Of a DNA stretch of 64,000 nt, positions 7,904-16,410 are shown in pieces. Every line of letters begins with the position of its first letter. Position 1 is the stretch's first letter. Location of the stretch: NCBI GenBank assembly GCA_902779645.1, contig CACZCH010000002.1, positions 114,697 through 178,696 on the forward strand, read 5' to 3'. The notes beneath the pieces were generated by a model. That model saw only the letters and a program-made list of their open reading frames with translations, was not told the origin of the DNA and ran no database searches. The position numbers were made by a program, and so were the translations under genes. This DNA is from an uncultured bacterium (GTDB taxonomy: Bacteria > Cyanobacteriota > Vampirovibrionia > Gastranaerophilales > Gastranaerophilaceae).

Positions 7904-9496
7904 ATGAATATCAAAAAAATCGGTGGAATAATCGGATTTAAAGCCGTAACCCCGACAACTATCTCAAATCAACCGGCAAAATATGATGTCACAAGTCCGT
8001 TAGAAAAGTCTCCGCAAAAAGACTCTTTTGACATCTCAATAGGTTATGTAAATGATGCTCACGGCCAAACAAATAACATGATGAGAATTCTTTCAGGATT
8101 AAGCGGGGATTTGGTTGTATCTGCAGGAGATAACGATATCGGGGATGAAAAGAACAAACCTATTCACAGAGCTACTATCAAGTTTTTAAATCTCGGAAAA
8201 ATTCAGGCAACAGCACTCGGCAACCACGAGATGGATACGACTCAAGCAGATTTGATTGATTCACTTAAGGAATATAACGGTGATATTTTAACAATCAACA
8301 TGAAAAAAGATAAGCTTACAAACGGAACTCCAGAGGACAATAAAGCTCTTGGACGGGCAGACCTGCTTAATCACATTAAACCTTCTAAAATAGTAAACAT
8401 AAAAGGCGAAAACATAGGTCTCATTGGTACTGCACCAATTGACCTTCACGACAGATTAACTCATCCTGCATATCATAAAGATTGCCACGTAAATAAATTA
8501 GACGAAAGCATAGAAGATATTCAAAAAGAAGTAAATAACCTAAAAAATCAAGGAATTAACAAAATCGTTCTGCTATCTCACCTTGGTTTAAAGAAAGACA
8601 AACAAGTAGCTCAAAAAACAAACGGAATTGATGTAATTATAAGCGGTCACTCACATGAACTTGTCGAAGGAATAAAAGAAGGAGAAAACCTGCTTTATTC
8701 GAAATCAGGCGAGCCTGTCATACTAACCGAAGCAGGGCGCGACGGAAACTTTTTCGGCAAATTGAATCTTACATTTGATAAAGACGGTATAATTACAAAA
8801 GCACAAAATAACATTGGAGAAACAGGTCTGTATAACAGAAACCTTGTTACCAAATATATTTTTAACGAAGTTCTTGGAAAGCCTGAAGATATCGGATATA
8901 TAAAATCAACTCTTCCTCCTCCTAAATCACTTACAGAAGAGAATCCGCATGCAAACTTTGTATGCGATATTATGAAAGCCGAAACAGATTCCGATATTGC
9001 AATCTGGCATAACTGCGGAGTCCGCAACTTCTTCCACGAAGGTGAAATTAACTCTCGAGATATTAAAGACATTTCACCATTTTTAGACTATGTAGCAGTT
9101 GCAGAAGTACCGGAAAAAACTATGGTTGATCTTTTCAAAAAAGCAATTAAAGATACTTATTCATCAAGCAGCAGAAAACCGGGATTATTTGCCGTATCAG
9201 GATTAGAATATACAGTAAATCCGCAAAAAGGTACTTTAGTAGACATGATTTACACTGATAAACAAGGTAAAGTTCATAAAATTGATATAGAAAATCCAAG
9301 CGAAACAAAAAAATACAAAATCGTAACCGATGAATTTTTAATGTCAGCAGGCGCAGATTTTAATATTCTTGCAAAAGAAGAAGATTATTTAATAAAATAC
9401 CCTTATGACAAAGATGTTATGGTTTGTAATTATATAAAGCGTCAAAACAAACCAATCGTTATCAACCAGCTAGGCAGAATCAAATACGAAAAGTAG
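7904..9496 (+). CDS. 5'-nucleotidase/UshA-type metallophosphoesterase, copy 1, with F-box tag
   Basis: 530 residues. The calcineurin-like half has YVNDAHGQT, SAGDNDIGDE, ALGNHEMD, LLSHLGLKKD and ISGHSHEL, all metal-ligand motifs. The C-terminal half (HANFVCDIMKAETDSDIAIWHNCGVRNFF onward, residues about 345-500) is the 5'-nucleotidase substrate domain. Family members hydrolyse nucleotides or NAD in the periplasm and carry signal peptides; this one has none. It begins instead with MNIKKIGGIIGFKAVTP, the tag pattern seen elsewhere in the window. It is followed after 6 bases by a close paralogue, so this is a tandem duplication. Confidence 0.85.
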   Translation: MNIKKIGGIIGFKAVTPTTISNQPAKYDVTSPLEKSPQKDSFDISIGYVNDAHGQTNNMMRILSGLSGDLVVSAGDNDIGDEKNKPIHRATIKFLNLGKIQATALGNHEMDTTQADLIDSLKEYNGDILTINMKKDKLTNGTPEDNKALGRADLLNHIKPSKIVNIKGENIGLIGTAPIDLHDRLTHPAYHKDCHVNKLDESIEDIQKEVNNLKNQGINKIVLLSHLGLKKDKQVAQKTNGIDVIISGHSHELVEGIKEGENLLYSKSGEPVILTEAGRDGNFFGKLNLTFDKDGIITKAQNNIGETGLYNRNLVTKYIFNEVLGKPEDIGYIKSTLPPPKSLTEENPHANFVCDIMKAETDSDIAIWHNCGVRNFFHEGEINSRDIKDISPFLDYVAVAEVPEKTMVDLFKKAIKDTYSSSSRKPGLFAVSGLEYTVNPQKGTLVDMIYTDKQGKVHKIDIENPSETKKYKIVTDEFLMSAGADFNILAKEEDYLIKYPYDKDVMVCNYIKRQNKPIVINQLGRIKYEK

Positions 9497-9502
9497 GAAA
9501 TT

Positions 9503-11083
9503 ATGAATATCCAAGGTATTACGATCCCAAATATTATAAAGACAAGGGGTAAATTTTTACACCCTTCATTCAGAGCTGAAAATTCAAGTTTGGAAAGAAC
9601 CCCGCAAAATGACACATTTGAATTAAAAATTGGTTATGTAAATGACTTACACGGTCAAACCAACAATATGATGAGAATACTATCGGGTATAAAAGGTGAT
9701 ATTATTCTCTCTGGTGGAGATAACGACATCGGGGATGAAAAAAACAGACACGTACATGATGCAACCGCAAAATTTTTAAATCTTGCAGACGTAAAAGCTA
9801 CCGCATTAGGGAATCACGAAATGGACACTATGCAAAGCGACCTTAAAGAAACTGCATCAAAATACAACGGTAATATTCTGGCAATTAACATAGAACAAAA
9901 ACCTTTAGAAAATCAAAATTCAAAAGATATTGAAATATTCAAAAAAGCAAACATAAAAGAATTCATAAAACCTTCTATAATAATAGACATTAAAGGAGAG
10001 AAAATAGGACTTATAGGTACTACACCAATTGACCTTACAGACAGAGCATCGCATCCAGACTATCACAAAGACTGTAAAGCTCAAAATTTAGAAAAAACAG
10101 CCGAGCTTGTACAAAAAGAAATTGACAAAATTCAGAAAGAAGGAGTAAATAAAATTATCCTACTTTCACATCTTGGATTAGAACGAGACAAAGAAGTCAT
10201 CAAAAACACAAGAGGACTGGATGTTGTAATCGGAGGTCACACACATGAGCTCCTCAATGGAGTTAAAGAAGGAGAAAACTTAATATACTCAGCTTCTGGA
10301 GAACCGGTAATTATAACAGAAGCCGGTAAAGACGGCAGATACTTTGGAGAGCTTAATTTAACATTTGATAAAAATGGCATTATTACGAAAGCACAAAATA
10401 ACATTGGTGAAACCGGTATGTATCACAGAAATCTTGTTCATCAGTATATGTTTAATGAGATTTTGGGCAAACCGGAACAAATAGGAGTAATCGAATATGC
10501 ACCTCCTGCACCTAAATCTTTATTAGAAGAAAATCCTCACGCAAACTTTATGTGCGATGCTATGAGATATGAAATGGACGCTGATATCGCCATTTGGAAT
10601 AACTCAGGAACAAGAAATTATTTCAAAAAAGGAAATATCGACTCAAGTGATATAAAAGAAATTGCACCATTTGCAGACAATATCTCAGTCGCAAACGTAT
10701 CAGAAAAAACACTAGTAGATGCTTTTAAAACAGCAGTAGAAGTTAGCTATAATTCTCACGGAAATAAACCCGGACTTTTGGCTGTTTCAGGACTAAATTA
10801 CACAGTAAATCAAAAAACAAAAAAACTTGTAGATATGAATTATATCGATAAATACGGTATTCAACATCACATTGATGTTAATAACCCGCGAGAAAATAAA
10901 ACATACAAAGTTGTTGCAGATTCTTTCATAATGACTTGGGGAAAAGAATACGGCATACTTGCTCAAAAAGATAAATGTACGGAATATCCGTTTAACAAAG
11001 CTTATATCACCTGTGAATACATAAAAAAATTAAATCAGCCTGTTAAAATTAACCAAACAGGAAGAATTAAATATGTGATGTAA
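9503..11083 (+). CDS. 5'-nucleotidase/UshA-type metallophosphoesterase, copy 2, with F-box tag
   Basis: 526 residues, clearly paralogous to 7904-9496 throughout (shared YVND.HGQTNNMMRILSG, GDNDIGDEKN, ALGNHEMDT, LLSHLGL, GGHTHEL). All metal-binding motifs are intact and the C-terminal 5'-nucleotidase domain is complete, so both copies should be active. No signal peptide: the N-terminus MNIQGITIP...HPSFRAENSS fits the tag pattern with the F-box at residues 23-25. The spacing of 6 bases upstream and 10 bases downstream indicates one operon with the 11094 gene. Confidence 0.85.
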   Translation: MNIQGITIPNIIKTRGKFLHPSFRAENSSLERTPQNDTFELKIGYVNDLHGQTNNMMRILSGIKGDIILSGGDNDIGDEKNRHVHDATAKFLNLADVKATALGNHEMDTMQSDLKETASKYNGNILAINIEQKPLENQNSKDIEIFKKANIKEFIKPSIIIDIKGEKIGLIGTTPIDLTDRASHPDYHKDCKAQNLEKTAELVQKEIDKIQKEGVNKIILLSHLGLERDKEVIKNTRGLDVVIGGHTHELLNGVKEGENLIYSASGEPVIITEAGKDGRYFGELNLTFDKNGIITKAQNNIGETGMYHRNLVHQYMFNEILGKPEQIGVIEYAPPAPKSLLEENPHANFMCDAMRYEMDADIAIWNNSGTRNYFKKGNIDSSDIKEIAPFADNISVANVSEKTLVDAFKTAVEVSYNSHGNKPGLLAVSGLNYTVNQKTKKLVDMNYIDKYGIQHHIDVNNPRENKTYKVVADSFIMTWGKEYGILAQKDKCTEYPFNKAYITCEYIKKLNQPVKINQTGRIKYVM

Positions 11084-11093
11084 AGGAGTAAAT

Positions 11094-11468
11094 ATGAAAA
11101 TCTCTAGAATCCAACAAAATCATGTTAATCCAATTTTTCAAGCAAAAATATCTCCATCTTTTGAAAAATTTATGCGCAGCTTTATTAATAACGGCTCAAA
11201 TCGTATTCAAAAGAATTACATGCTTAATAAAAAATTAGCGGATTTTGAAAGATACGGATTTAATGACTATACAGTTAATTTGGTTACAATACATAAAAGT
11301 TGGGGTAATGAATACTCTCTGGTTTCAACTAAAGAAGGTCAGGAACTAAAAAAAGGAATATTTCTATTAAAGAAAAATAGCGCAAAGGGCATTATTGAAA
11401 CCTTTTTGCATTTTAGAAAAAATGAATTTGTTAGACTAATGAAAAAAAATTATAAATTTCTTGGTTAA
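11094..11468 (+). CDS. Hypothetical small basic protein with F-box tag
   Basis: 124 residues, strongly basic and unrecognised. It starts at an ATG after AAAGGAGTAAAT. The N-terminus MKISRIQQNHVNPIFQAK carries the tag (F-box at residue 15). A few beta-like segments follow (DYTVNLVTIHKSW, YSLVSTKEGQELKKGIFLL). It is the last gene of the nucleotidase operon and is followed by a strong terminator. No function can be assigned. Confidence 0.7.
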   Translation: MKISRIQQNHVNPIFQAKISPSFEKFMRSFINNGSNRIQKNYMLNKKLADFERYGFNDYTVNLVTIHKSWGNEYSLVSTKEGQELKKGIFLLKKNSAKGIIETFLHFRKNEFVRLMKKNYKFLG

Positions 11469-11485
11469 GAATTGGCTAATATACA

Positions 11486-11520
11486 AAAACAGAGAAAACG
11501 TAAATGTTTTCTCTGTTTTT
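11486..11520. terminator. Bidirectional hairpin terminator
   Basis: AAAACAGAGAAAAC (11486-11499), 6-base loop, GTTTTCTCTGTTTT (11506-11519): a 14-bp stem with T-runs on both sides, between convergent genes 11094-11468 and 11539-13257. Confidence 0.9.
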
Positions 11521-11538
11521 TATTATAATTAATTATGC

Positions 11539-13257
11539 TTATTCATAAAGCGGAGCTAATTTTTTCTCTTGTTGAGGAATAACTCCTTCGGTAATTGATT
11601 GATATACTCTGTAATCAATTACAGGGAAACAGTTATCTATTGATTCTATTTCTTTAAGCTTAGCATCATCTATATTACCGTTTTCAATCATATCAGCAAT
11701 TAAACTGAATCTGTCAACGTGCTCATTAAATCTGTCTGTTGCATAATCTTTAGCCTGCCATGTTGTAATCAGGAACGGCCAGTCTGAAGATTGAAGCAAC
11801 AAGTTTTCTCTTGAAAGCTGATTTAAAGCTCTGTGCAAAAGCTTGTCTTCCGGTATTTGAGGATATTTATCCGCAATCGCGCTCATACGTTTTTCGCAAG
11901 AGTGGATTATTGGCCACATCCATTCTGTTAAATGGTTTTGCCATACATAGAAGTGACCGCCTTGTCCCCAAGAAGATTCAGGGATTTGAATAGCTTCTTT
12001 CGGCGGATATTTAGTAATGTATTCTCCCGCTGTCATTCTTTCAATATCAGGAATGTATTGATTGAATTTTTTAATCACTTGTTTTATAAATTCAACACCT
12101 TCAAACCACCAGTGTCCAAACAATTCTGTATCAAAAGATACCATAACAAGTCCTTCTTTACCGGTAGCCTTTTTATAATCATTTAGTAAATGATAAATTA
12201 ATGTTGTATAATGGTCTGAATTTTCATTAATTTTATTGAATGCTAAAACCGGATCATATAACATCTTATCGCCTAAATCTGTTGTTGGAGATGTTATTCT
12301 CCAATAGTGCATACCTGATTTATCATCACGTTTATGGAATTCTCTAAAGCAACCATCCCCGGGATAGCCGTCAGCTGCTGACCAAACTTGATAACCTGCT
12401 CTGTCATTTCTTCCCATAACAGCTACTTGCGCATCAGGTAACCAGTATGCTGAATACGTGTCATATCCTGTTTTGGGTCTGTCAGGAAGCGGAATGTATT
12501 CAATATTACCGTACATTCCTATTACACGTCTGTTACCAATTGAGTTACCGCCTTCTATTACATGAGATTCAGTAAAGAAGTAATGAATATCATTATTTTG
12601 AAGCGTAACTTCAATTGCAGGTCTCCAGTGTTTTTTACCGTCTTTACCAACATATTCATAGCCTTGACGATAAGCACATTCAGGAAGCCAAGCACCCATA
12701 GCCTTTTTCCCGAACAATCTTTGTGTCGTATCTTGACCTACTTTAAATTGAGCATTCAAGTTACTGTCAGTTGCAAGCAGCGGCGAGAAACCGTGAGTTG
12801 CACCTGATGTTGTAATTTCTATACAACCTAAATCTTGATATTTTTTAAAATATTTAATAAGATTTTTTTCGTATTTATTTACAAAATCATCTCTTAATTT
12901 ATTCCACAAGTCAAAATAGTACTTAGCCAAATATTTTAAATGCTGGCTATGAGCCACTTTAGGGTCAGGATATCTTTCCAAATCCTTTGAAACGGCTGTT
13001 ATTTGCGCATCTATGTATTTTACAAAACCGTTTTGCAAATGCTCATCATTAAGCTGTTCTGCAAGAATAGGAGTAATACCTACGGTTAATTTTGCTTTTA
13101 TTCCTTCTTCATACAATTCTGATATTGCATTAAGAAGAGGTACGTATGTTTCTGCCATACATTCGTAAAGGTTTTCTTCACCGAATGGCCACATACCTGC
13201 TTTTCTGTAATAAGGCAGGTGACTATGCAACATAAATACGAATTGTCCTACTGACAT
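11539..13257 (-). CDS. Glycoside hydrolase family 57 protein (probable alpha-glucan branching enzyme)
   Basis: 572 residues. The N-terminal MLHSHLPYYRKAG, the nucleophile region GAWLPECAYRQGYE and the acid region MVSFDTELFGHWWFEG are the conserved GH57 regions. Length and motifs fit the GH57 1,4-alpha-glucan branching enzymes rather than 4-alpha-glucanotransferases or amylopullulanases. It should act in the cytosol on glycogen-like glucan, in keeping with the phosphorylase-like gene at 14487-16181 on the same strand. GGAGG precedes the ATG. No signal peptide. Confidence 0.85.
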   Translation of the reverse strand: MSVGQFVFMLHSHLPYYRKAGMWPFGEENLYECMAETYVPLLNAISELYEEGIKAKLTVGITPILAEQLNDEHLQNGFVKYIDAQITAVSKDLERYPDPKVAHSQHLKYLAKYYFDLWNKLRDDFVNKYEKNLIKYFKKYQDLGCIEITTSGATHGFSPLLATDSNLNAQFKVGQDTTQRLFGKKAMGAWLPECAYRQGYEYVGKDGKKHWRPAIEVTLQNNDIHYFFTESHVIEGGNSIGNRRVIGMYGNIEYIPLPDRPKTGYDTYSAYWLPDAQVAVMGRNDRAGYQVWSAADGYPGDGCFREFHKRDDKSGMHYWRITSPTTDLGDKMLYDPVLAFNKINENSDHYTTLIYHLLNDYKKATGKEGLVMVSFDTELFGHWWFEGVEFIKQVIKKFNQYIPDIERMTAGEYITKYPPKEAIQIPESSWGQGGHFYVWQNHLTEWMWPIIHSCEKRMSAIADKYPQIPEDKLLHRALNQLSRENLLLQSSDWPFLITTWQAKDYATDRFNEHVDRFSLIADMIENGNIDDAKLKEIESIDNCFPVIDYRVYQSITEGVIPQQEKKLAPLYE

Positions 13258-13483
13258 TTTTGCCTCCGTTCATTTTCTCGTGTTTATTTGGTGAAGTTTA
13301 TTTTACTACTCACCAATATATATTTTTACATTACTATTTATAACATAATATCTAAAAAAAAGTAACTCTTTAGTATTAATTCAGCAGAATAATGTTACAA
13401 ATGTTTACTATATTTGGAGTCATTATGCTAGTATATAAGGATGATATAGCAAAAAGAAAGTATCTGCCAAATATATTATGCAT

Positions 13484-14308
13484 TTAGCCAATTGTAAACA
13501 TCCAATTTTCATTTGCAGAACAAGTGGCACAGAAGTCTGTTTCGGCCGTTACATATTTTGTATAATCTTTAAATGTTGAACCGGCTCTTCCTCTATAATC
13601 GTTTGCTAAAAACGGACAAGCATATACCCCGTTTCTAGTTAAAATTCTTCCAAACATACAATCTGTTTTTTCAGAAGATTTCAATATATTATTTTCATCA
13701 TAATCAGGATAAGAAACATGTATTTGAATGTCAGTATTTTCAATCCCGTTTTCGGTAAAAATTCTTTGAAAATTCTCTTTTAATACAAGATCACTTAATT
13801 TGTAAAAATTTTGAACTGACAATACGGAAGTAAAGTTATAACGGCTTAAAATCTTAAGAGCAGATATAGTTTGTCTAAAATGACCTCTGTATTTAACTCT
13901 ATCACTTTCCAGTTCATCAAAATGAGCAAGAGAAAGTCTGAAAAAGATTTGAGAATCTCCCTCTTCCTCTACCTTCTTTAAGAATCTGATTTTCTTTTCA
14001 TTTAAAAAGCTTGAATTTGTACAAATACAAACATTTGAACGTTTTAGGCAAAATCTCAAAATAGTATTAAACTCAGGATGCGTCATCGGTTCGCCTCCTG
14101 TAAGATAAATACATTGAATAGGTTCTGATTTTGTATCTTCAAGAGCCGTTTTAATCATATCAACAGGAATAAAATCTTTAATATTTTTAGATATAGGGAA
14201 ATCAATATAACAGCTGTTACAGTGTCTGTTACAGTTTTTTGCAGTTAATTCAATAAACAGATTATTCAATCTTTCCAATTTATAAGCCGGTGCAGTGCAA
14301 ATACTCAT
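13484..14308 (-). CDS. Radical SAM protein with extra C-terminal cysteines
   Basis: 274 residues. The CxxxCxxC cluster motif is CNRHCNSC (residues about 26-33), followed by the SAM-binding YLTGGEPMTHPEF. The C-terminus has a CMFGRILTRNGVYACPFLANDY segment and a final CATC near residue 260, resembling a reduced SPASM/Twitch auxiliary cluster domain. The general reaction is reductive cleavage of S-adenosylmethionine to drive radical chemistry; the substrate is unknown. It sits alone between the GH57 and phosphorylase-like genes with its own Shine-Dalgarno (AAAAGGAGAAAA). No recognisable precursor-peptide gene is adjacent. Confidence 0.85.
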   Translation of the reverse strand: MSICTAPAYKLERLNNLFIELTAKNCNRHCNSCYIDFPISKNIKDFIPVDMIKTALEDTKSEPIQCIYLTGGEPMTHPEFNTILRFCLKRSNVCICTNSSFLNEKKIRFLKKVEEEGDSQIFFRLSLAHFDELESDRVKYRGHFRQTISALKILSRYNFTSVLSVQNFYKLSDLVLKENFQRIFTENGIENTDIQIHVSYPDYDENNILKSSEKTDCMFGRILTRNGVYACPFLANDYRGRAGSTFKDYTKYVTAETDFCATCSANENWMFTIG

Positions 14309-14437
14309 CTTTTTTCTCCTTTTTCAAATCTCACCACTCACTTGTGATAAAAAAATTTTAAAGAAAAGAAAAAAGTAAAAAATCGTCAACTAAGACAAAA
14401 TTTTATAATACAATTTACCGATTTTTAAAATAAAATA

Positions 14438-14466
14438 AAAAAACCGCTCATAAAAAGCGGTTTTTT
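14438..14466. terminator. Terminator downstream of phosphorylase-like gene
   Basis: AAAAAACCGCT (14438-14448), 7-base loop, AGCGGTTTTTT (14456-14466): an 11-bp stem. On the minus strand it follows the stop codon of 14487-16181 by about 20 bases. Confidence 0.9.
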
Positions 14467-14486
14467 CTTTACTTGTTTTATACAAC

Positions 14487-16181
14487 TTATTTAATATTTG
14501 AATATGTCCAAGCATCGAAAGTTGGTGTTTCGGAGATATTAAGTTCTTTTTTCTTCTCTCCTGCACAACTATCATCATGAGCAATCGGAGCGTACAATCT
14601 GTTATAGTATTCAATTACCATACGATCAGAGTTAAAGTATGCTTCAGATGTTCTGATAGCTTGTCTCATTAAACGAGCCCACTCATCTTTATCTTTATAG
14701 TATGTAGGAATAATACGTTTTTCAATAATATCCATTACACACTTATGGTCTTGCCAATGTCTTTCTTCCCAAGGCATATCATCATCTAGGCCTGGGTATT
14801 CAACTGTATAACCATTGATACCGTCAAATGTACCTTCTACTGTCCAACCATCATAAATCGATAAGTGAAGTGCACCGTTCATATTAGCTGACATACCAGA
14901 AGTACCAGATGCTTCAAACGGTCTTAACGGAGTATTCAACCAAATATCAGAACCGCGTTTAAGCATACCAGATAATTGAAGTTCATATCCCGGAAGAACA
15001 ACTACATTCTTTAAAGAATGAGAACGATTCAATAATTTGTTAAACATTTCCTTACCCATTACATCATCCGGATGGAATTTTCCGGCAAATATAATCTGAA
15101 CTTTATCTTCATTAAGCAATCTTCCGATTCTGTCTTTATCCATAAGAATCAGCCATGCACGCTTGTAATCAGCAAATCTTCTTGCCCACGTGATAGTTAA
15201 AACATCCGGATTGAATCTTTTACCTGCAACATTAGCAATATATTTGAAAAGTTCAGCCTTCATTTCCCGCTTTACTTCAAGCAATTTCTGAGGATCATTT
15301 TGAGCAGCCGCAATTCTTTTATCCTGCCAATAATGAAGATTAACAGCATTCGTAATAGCTCTAATCGGGCATCTGTCTTCAACCCATTCCCACATTTTAT
15401 TTGCAACAAGCCCGTGAAGCTGAGAAACTGCATTTGCAATTCTTGACATTCTGAGAGCTGCAACAGTAAGTGAGAAGTTTTCTCCGCCAAGCTGGATAGC
15501 TTTCTCTCTGCTTGCACCTGCAAAGAAACCGCCTTCCATTAATGTATCAACCCAATGTACTTCGTTACCTGCTGCAACCGGAGTATGAGTTGTAAATACG
15601 GTTTTCTTTCTTACTTTATCCAAATCACCATTGAATTGTCTCAAAAGTTCAAATGCTGCCGGCAGCGCATGACCTTCGTTCATGTGAACAACATCAAATT
15701 TGTAACCGACTGCTTGAAGAACTCTTATACCTGCTATACCCAAAACTGTTTCTTGAGAAATTCTGATTCTTTCATTTCCGTCATATAAACGGTGAGATAT
15801 ACTCTTTGCCCAATCACTATTTCCTTCTATATCTGTTGTTAATAGATATACAGGGCAAGTACCGAATAATTCAGGATTAACCTTAAATGCTTTAACTTTT
15901 ACTTTTTCACCAAAAGTATCTACTTCAACAGTTATTCCGGTATCTTCCAAATAATCATAGTACTTTCTTATATATGCTACTTCAACATTGCCAGAATGGT
16001 CTATTCGCTGGTCATAATACCCGTATGACCAAAGCATTGTTACACCGACCATCGGCATTTGTAAATATCCCGCTGACAACATATGTGAGCCGGCTAAAAA
16101 TCCTAAACCGCCGGAATATGTGCTTAAGGATTGATCCATTGCAATTTCCATTGAGAAATAAGCTACATTCGGTAATGTCAT
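14487..16181 (-). CDS. glgP: Alpha-glucan phosphorylase family (short GT35-like) protein lacking the usual PLP lysine
   Basis: 564 residues, close to the short alpha-glucan phosphorylase class. AYFSMEIAMDQSLSTYSGGLG opens the protein, VVHMNEGHALPAAFELLR and TWARRFADYKRAWLIL are catalytic-domain blocks, and EASGTSGMSANMNGALH is the cofactor region. In classical GT35 enzymes the residue after GM in that block is the lysine that binds pyridoxal phosphate; here it is Ser431 (codon TCA at 14889-14891). The fold is clear but the phosphorolytic chemistry is therefore uncertain; it may belong to a cofactor-free subfamily acting on glycogen together with the GH57 enzyme. Confidence 0.8.
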   Translation of the reverse strand: MTLPNVAYFSMEIAMDQSLSTYSGGLGFLAGSHMLSAGYLQMPMVGVTMLWSYGYYDQRIDHSGNVEVAYIRKYYDYLEDTGITVEVDTFGEKVKVKAFKVNPELFGTCPVYLLTTDIEGNSDWAKSISHRLYDGNERIRISQETVLGIAGIRVLQAVGYKFDVVHMNEGHALPAAFELLRQFNGDLDKVRKKTVFTTHTPVAAGNEVHWVDTLMEGGFFAGASREKAIQLGGENFSLTVAALRMSRIANAVSQLHGLVANKMWEWVEDRCPIRAITNAVNLHYWQDKRIAAAQNDPQKLLEVKREMKAELFKYIANVAGKRFNPDVLTITWARRFADYKRAWLILMDKDRIGRLLNEDKVQIIFAGKFHPDDVMGKEMFNKLLNRSHSLKNVVVLPGYELQLSGMLKRGSDIWLNTPLRPFEASGTSGMSANMNGALHLSIYDGWTVEGTFDGINGYTVEYPGLDDDMPWEERHWQDHKCVMDIIEKRIIPTYYKDKDEWARLMRQAIRTSEAYFNSDRMVIEYYNRLYAPIAHDDSCAGEKKKELNISETPTFDAWTYSNIK

Positions 16182-16410
16182 AATTTTTCTACCTTCTTAT
16201 TTTAACTGTGTACTACTAAAGAACTATATAAGTCCGTTTTTACATTCTATCAATAACATCAACTTTAATCAACTTTTATATAAAAAACACATTTTATTCT
16301 TCTAAACAATCTCCTAAAACCCCCTATTAATAAAGCATTTCAGAATTATTAAGTTTTATTACGAACTAATACTTTAGAATTAGTTAATTACTACTACAAA
16401 TTTATAAATT

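Noticed and set aside
13425..13487. 20-codon plus-strand frame with GGAG upstream, convergent with the radical SAM gene
   Set aside because: Considered as a precursor peptide, but it overlaps the 3' end of the enzyme gene, has no leader/core character and no conserved feature.
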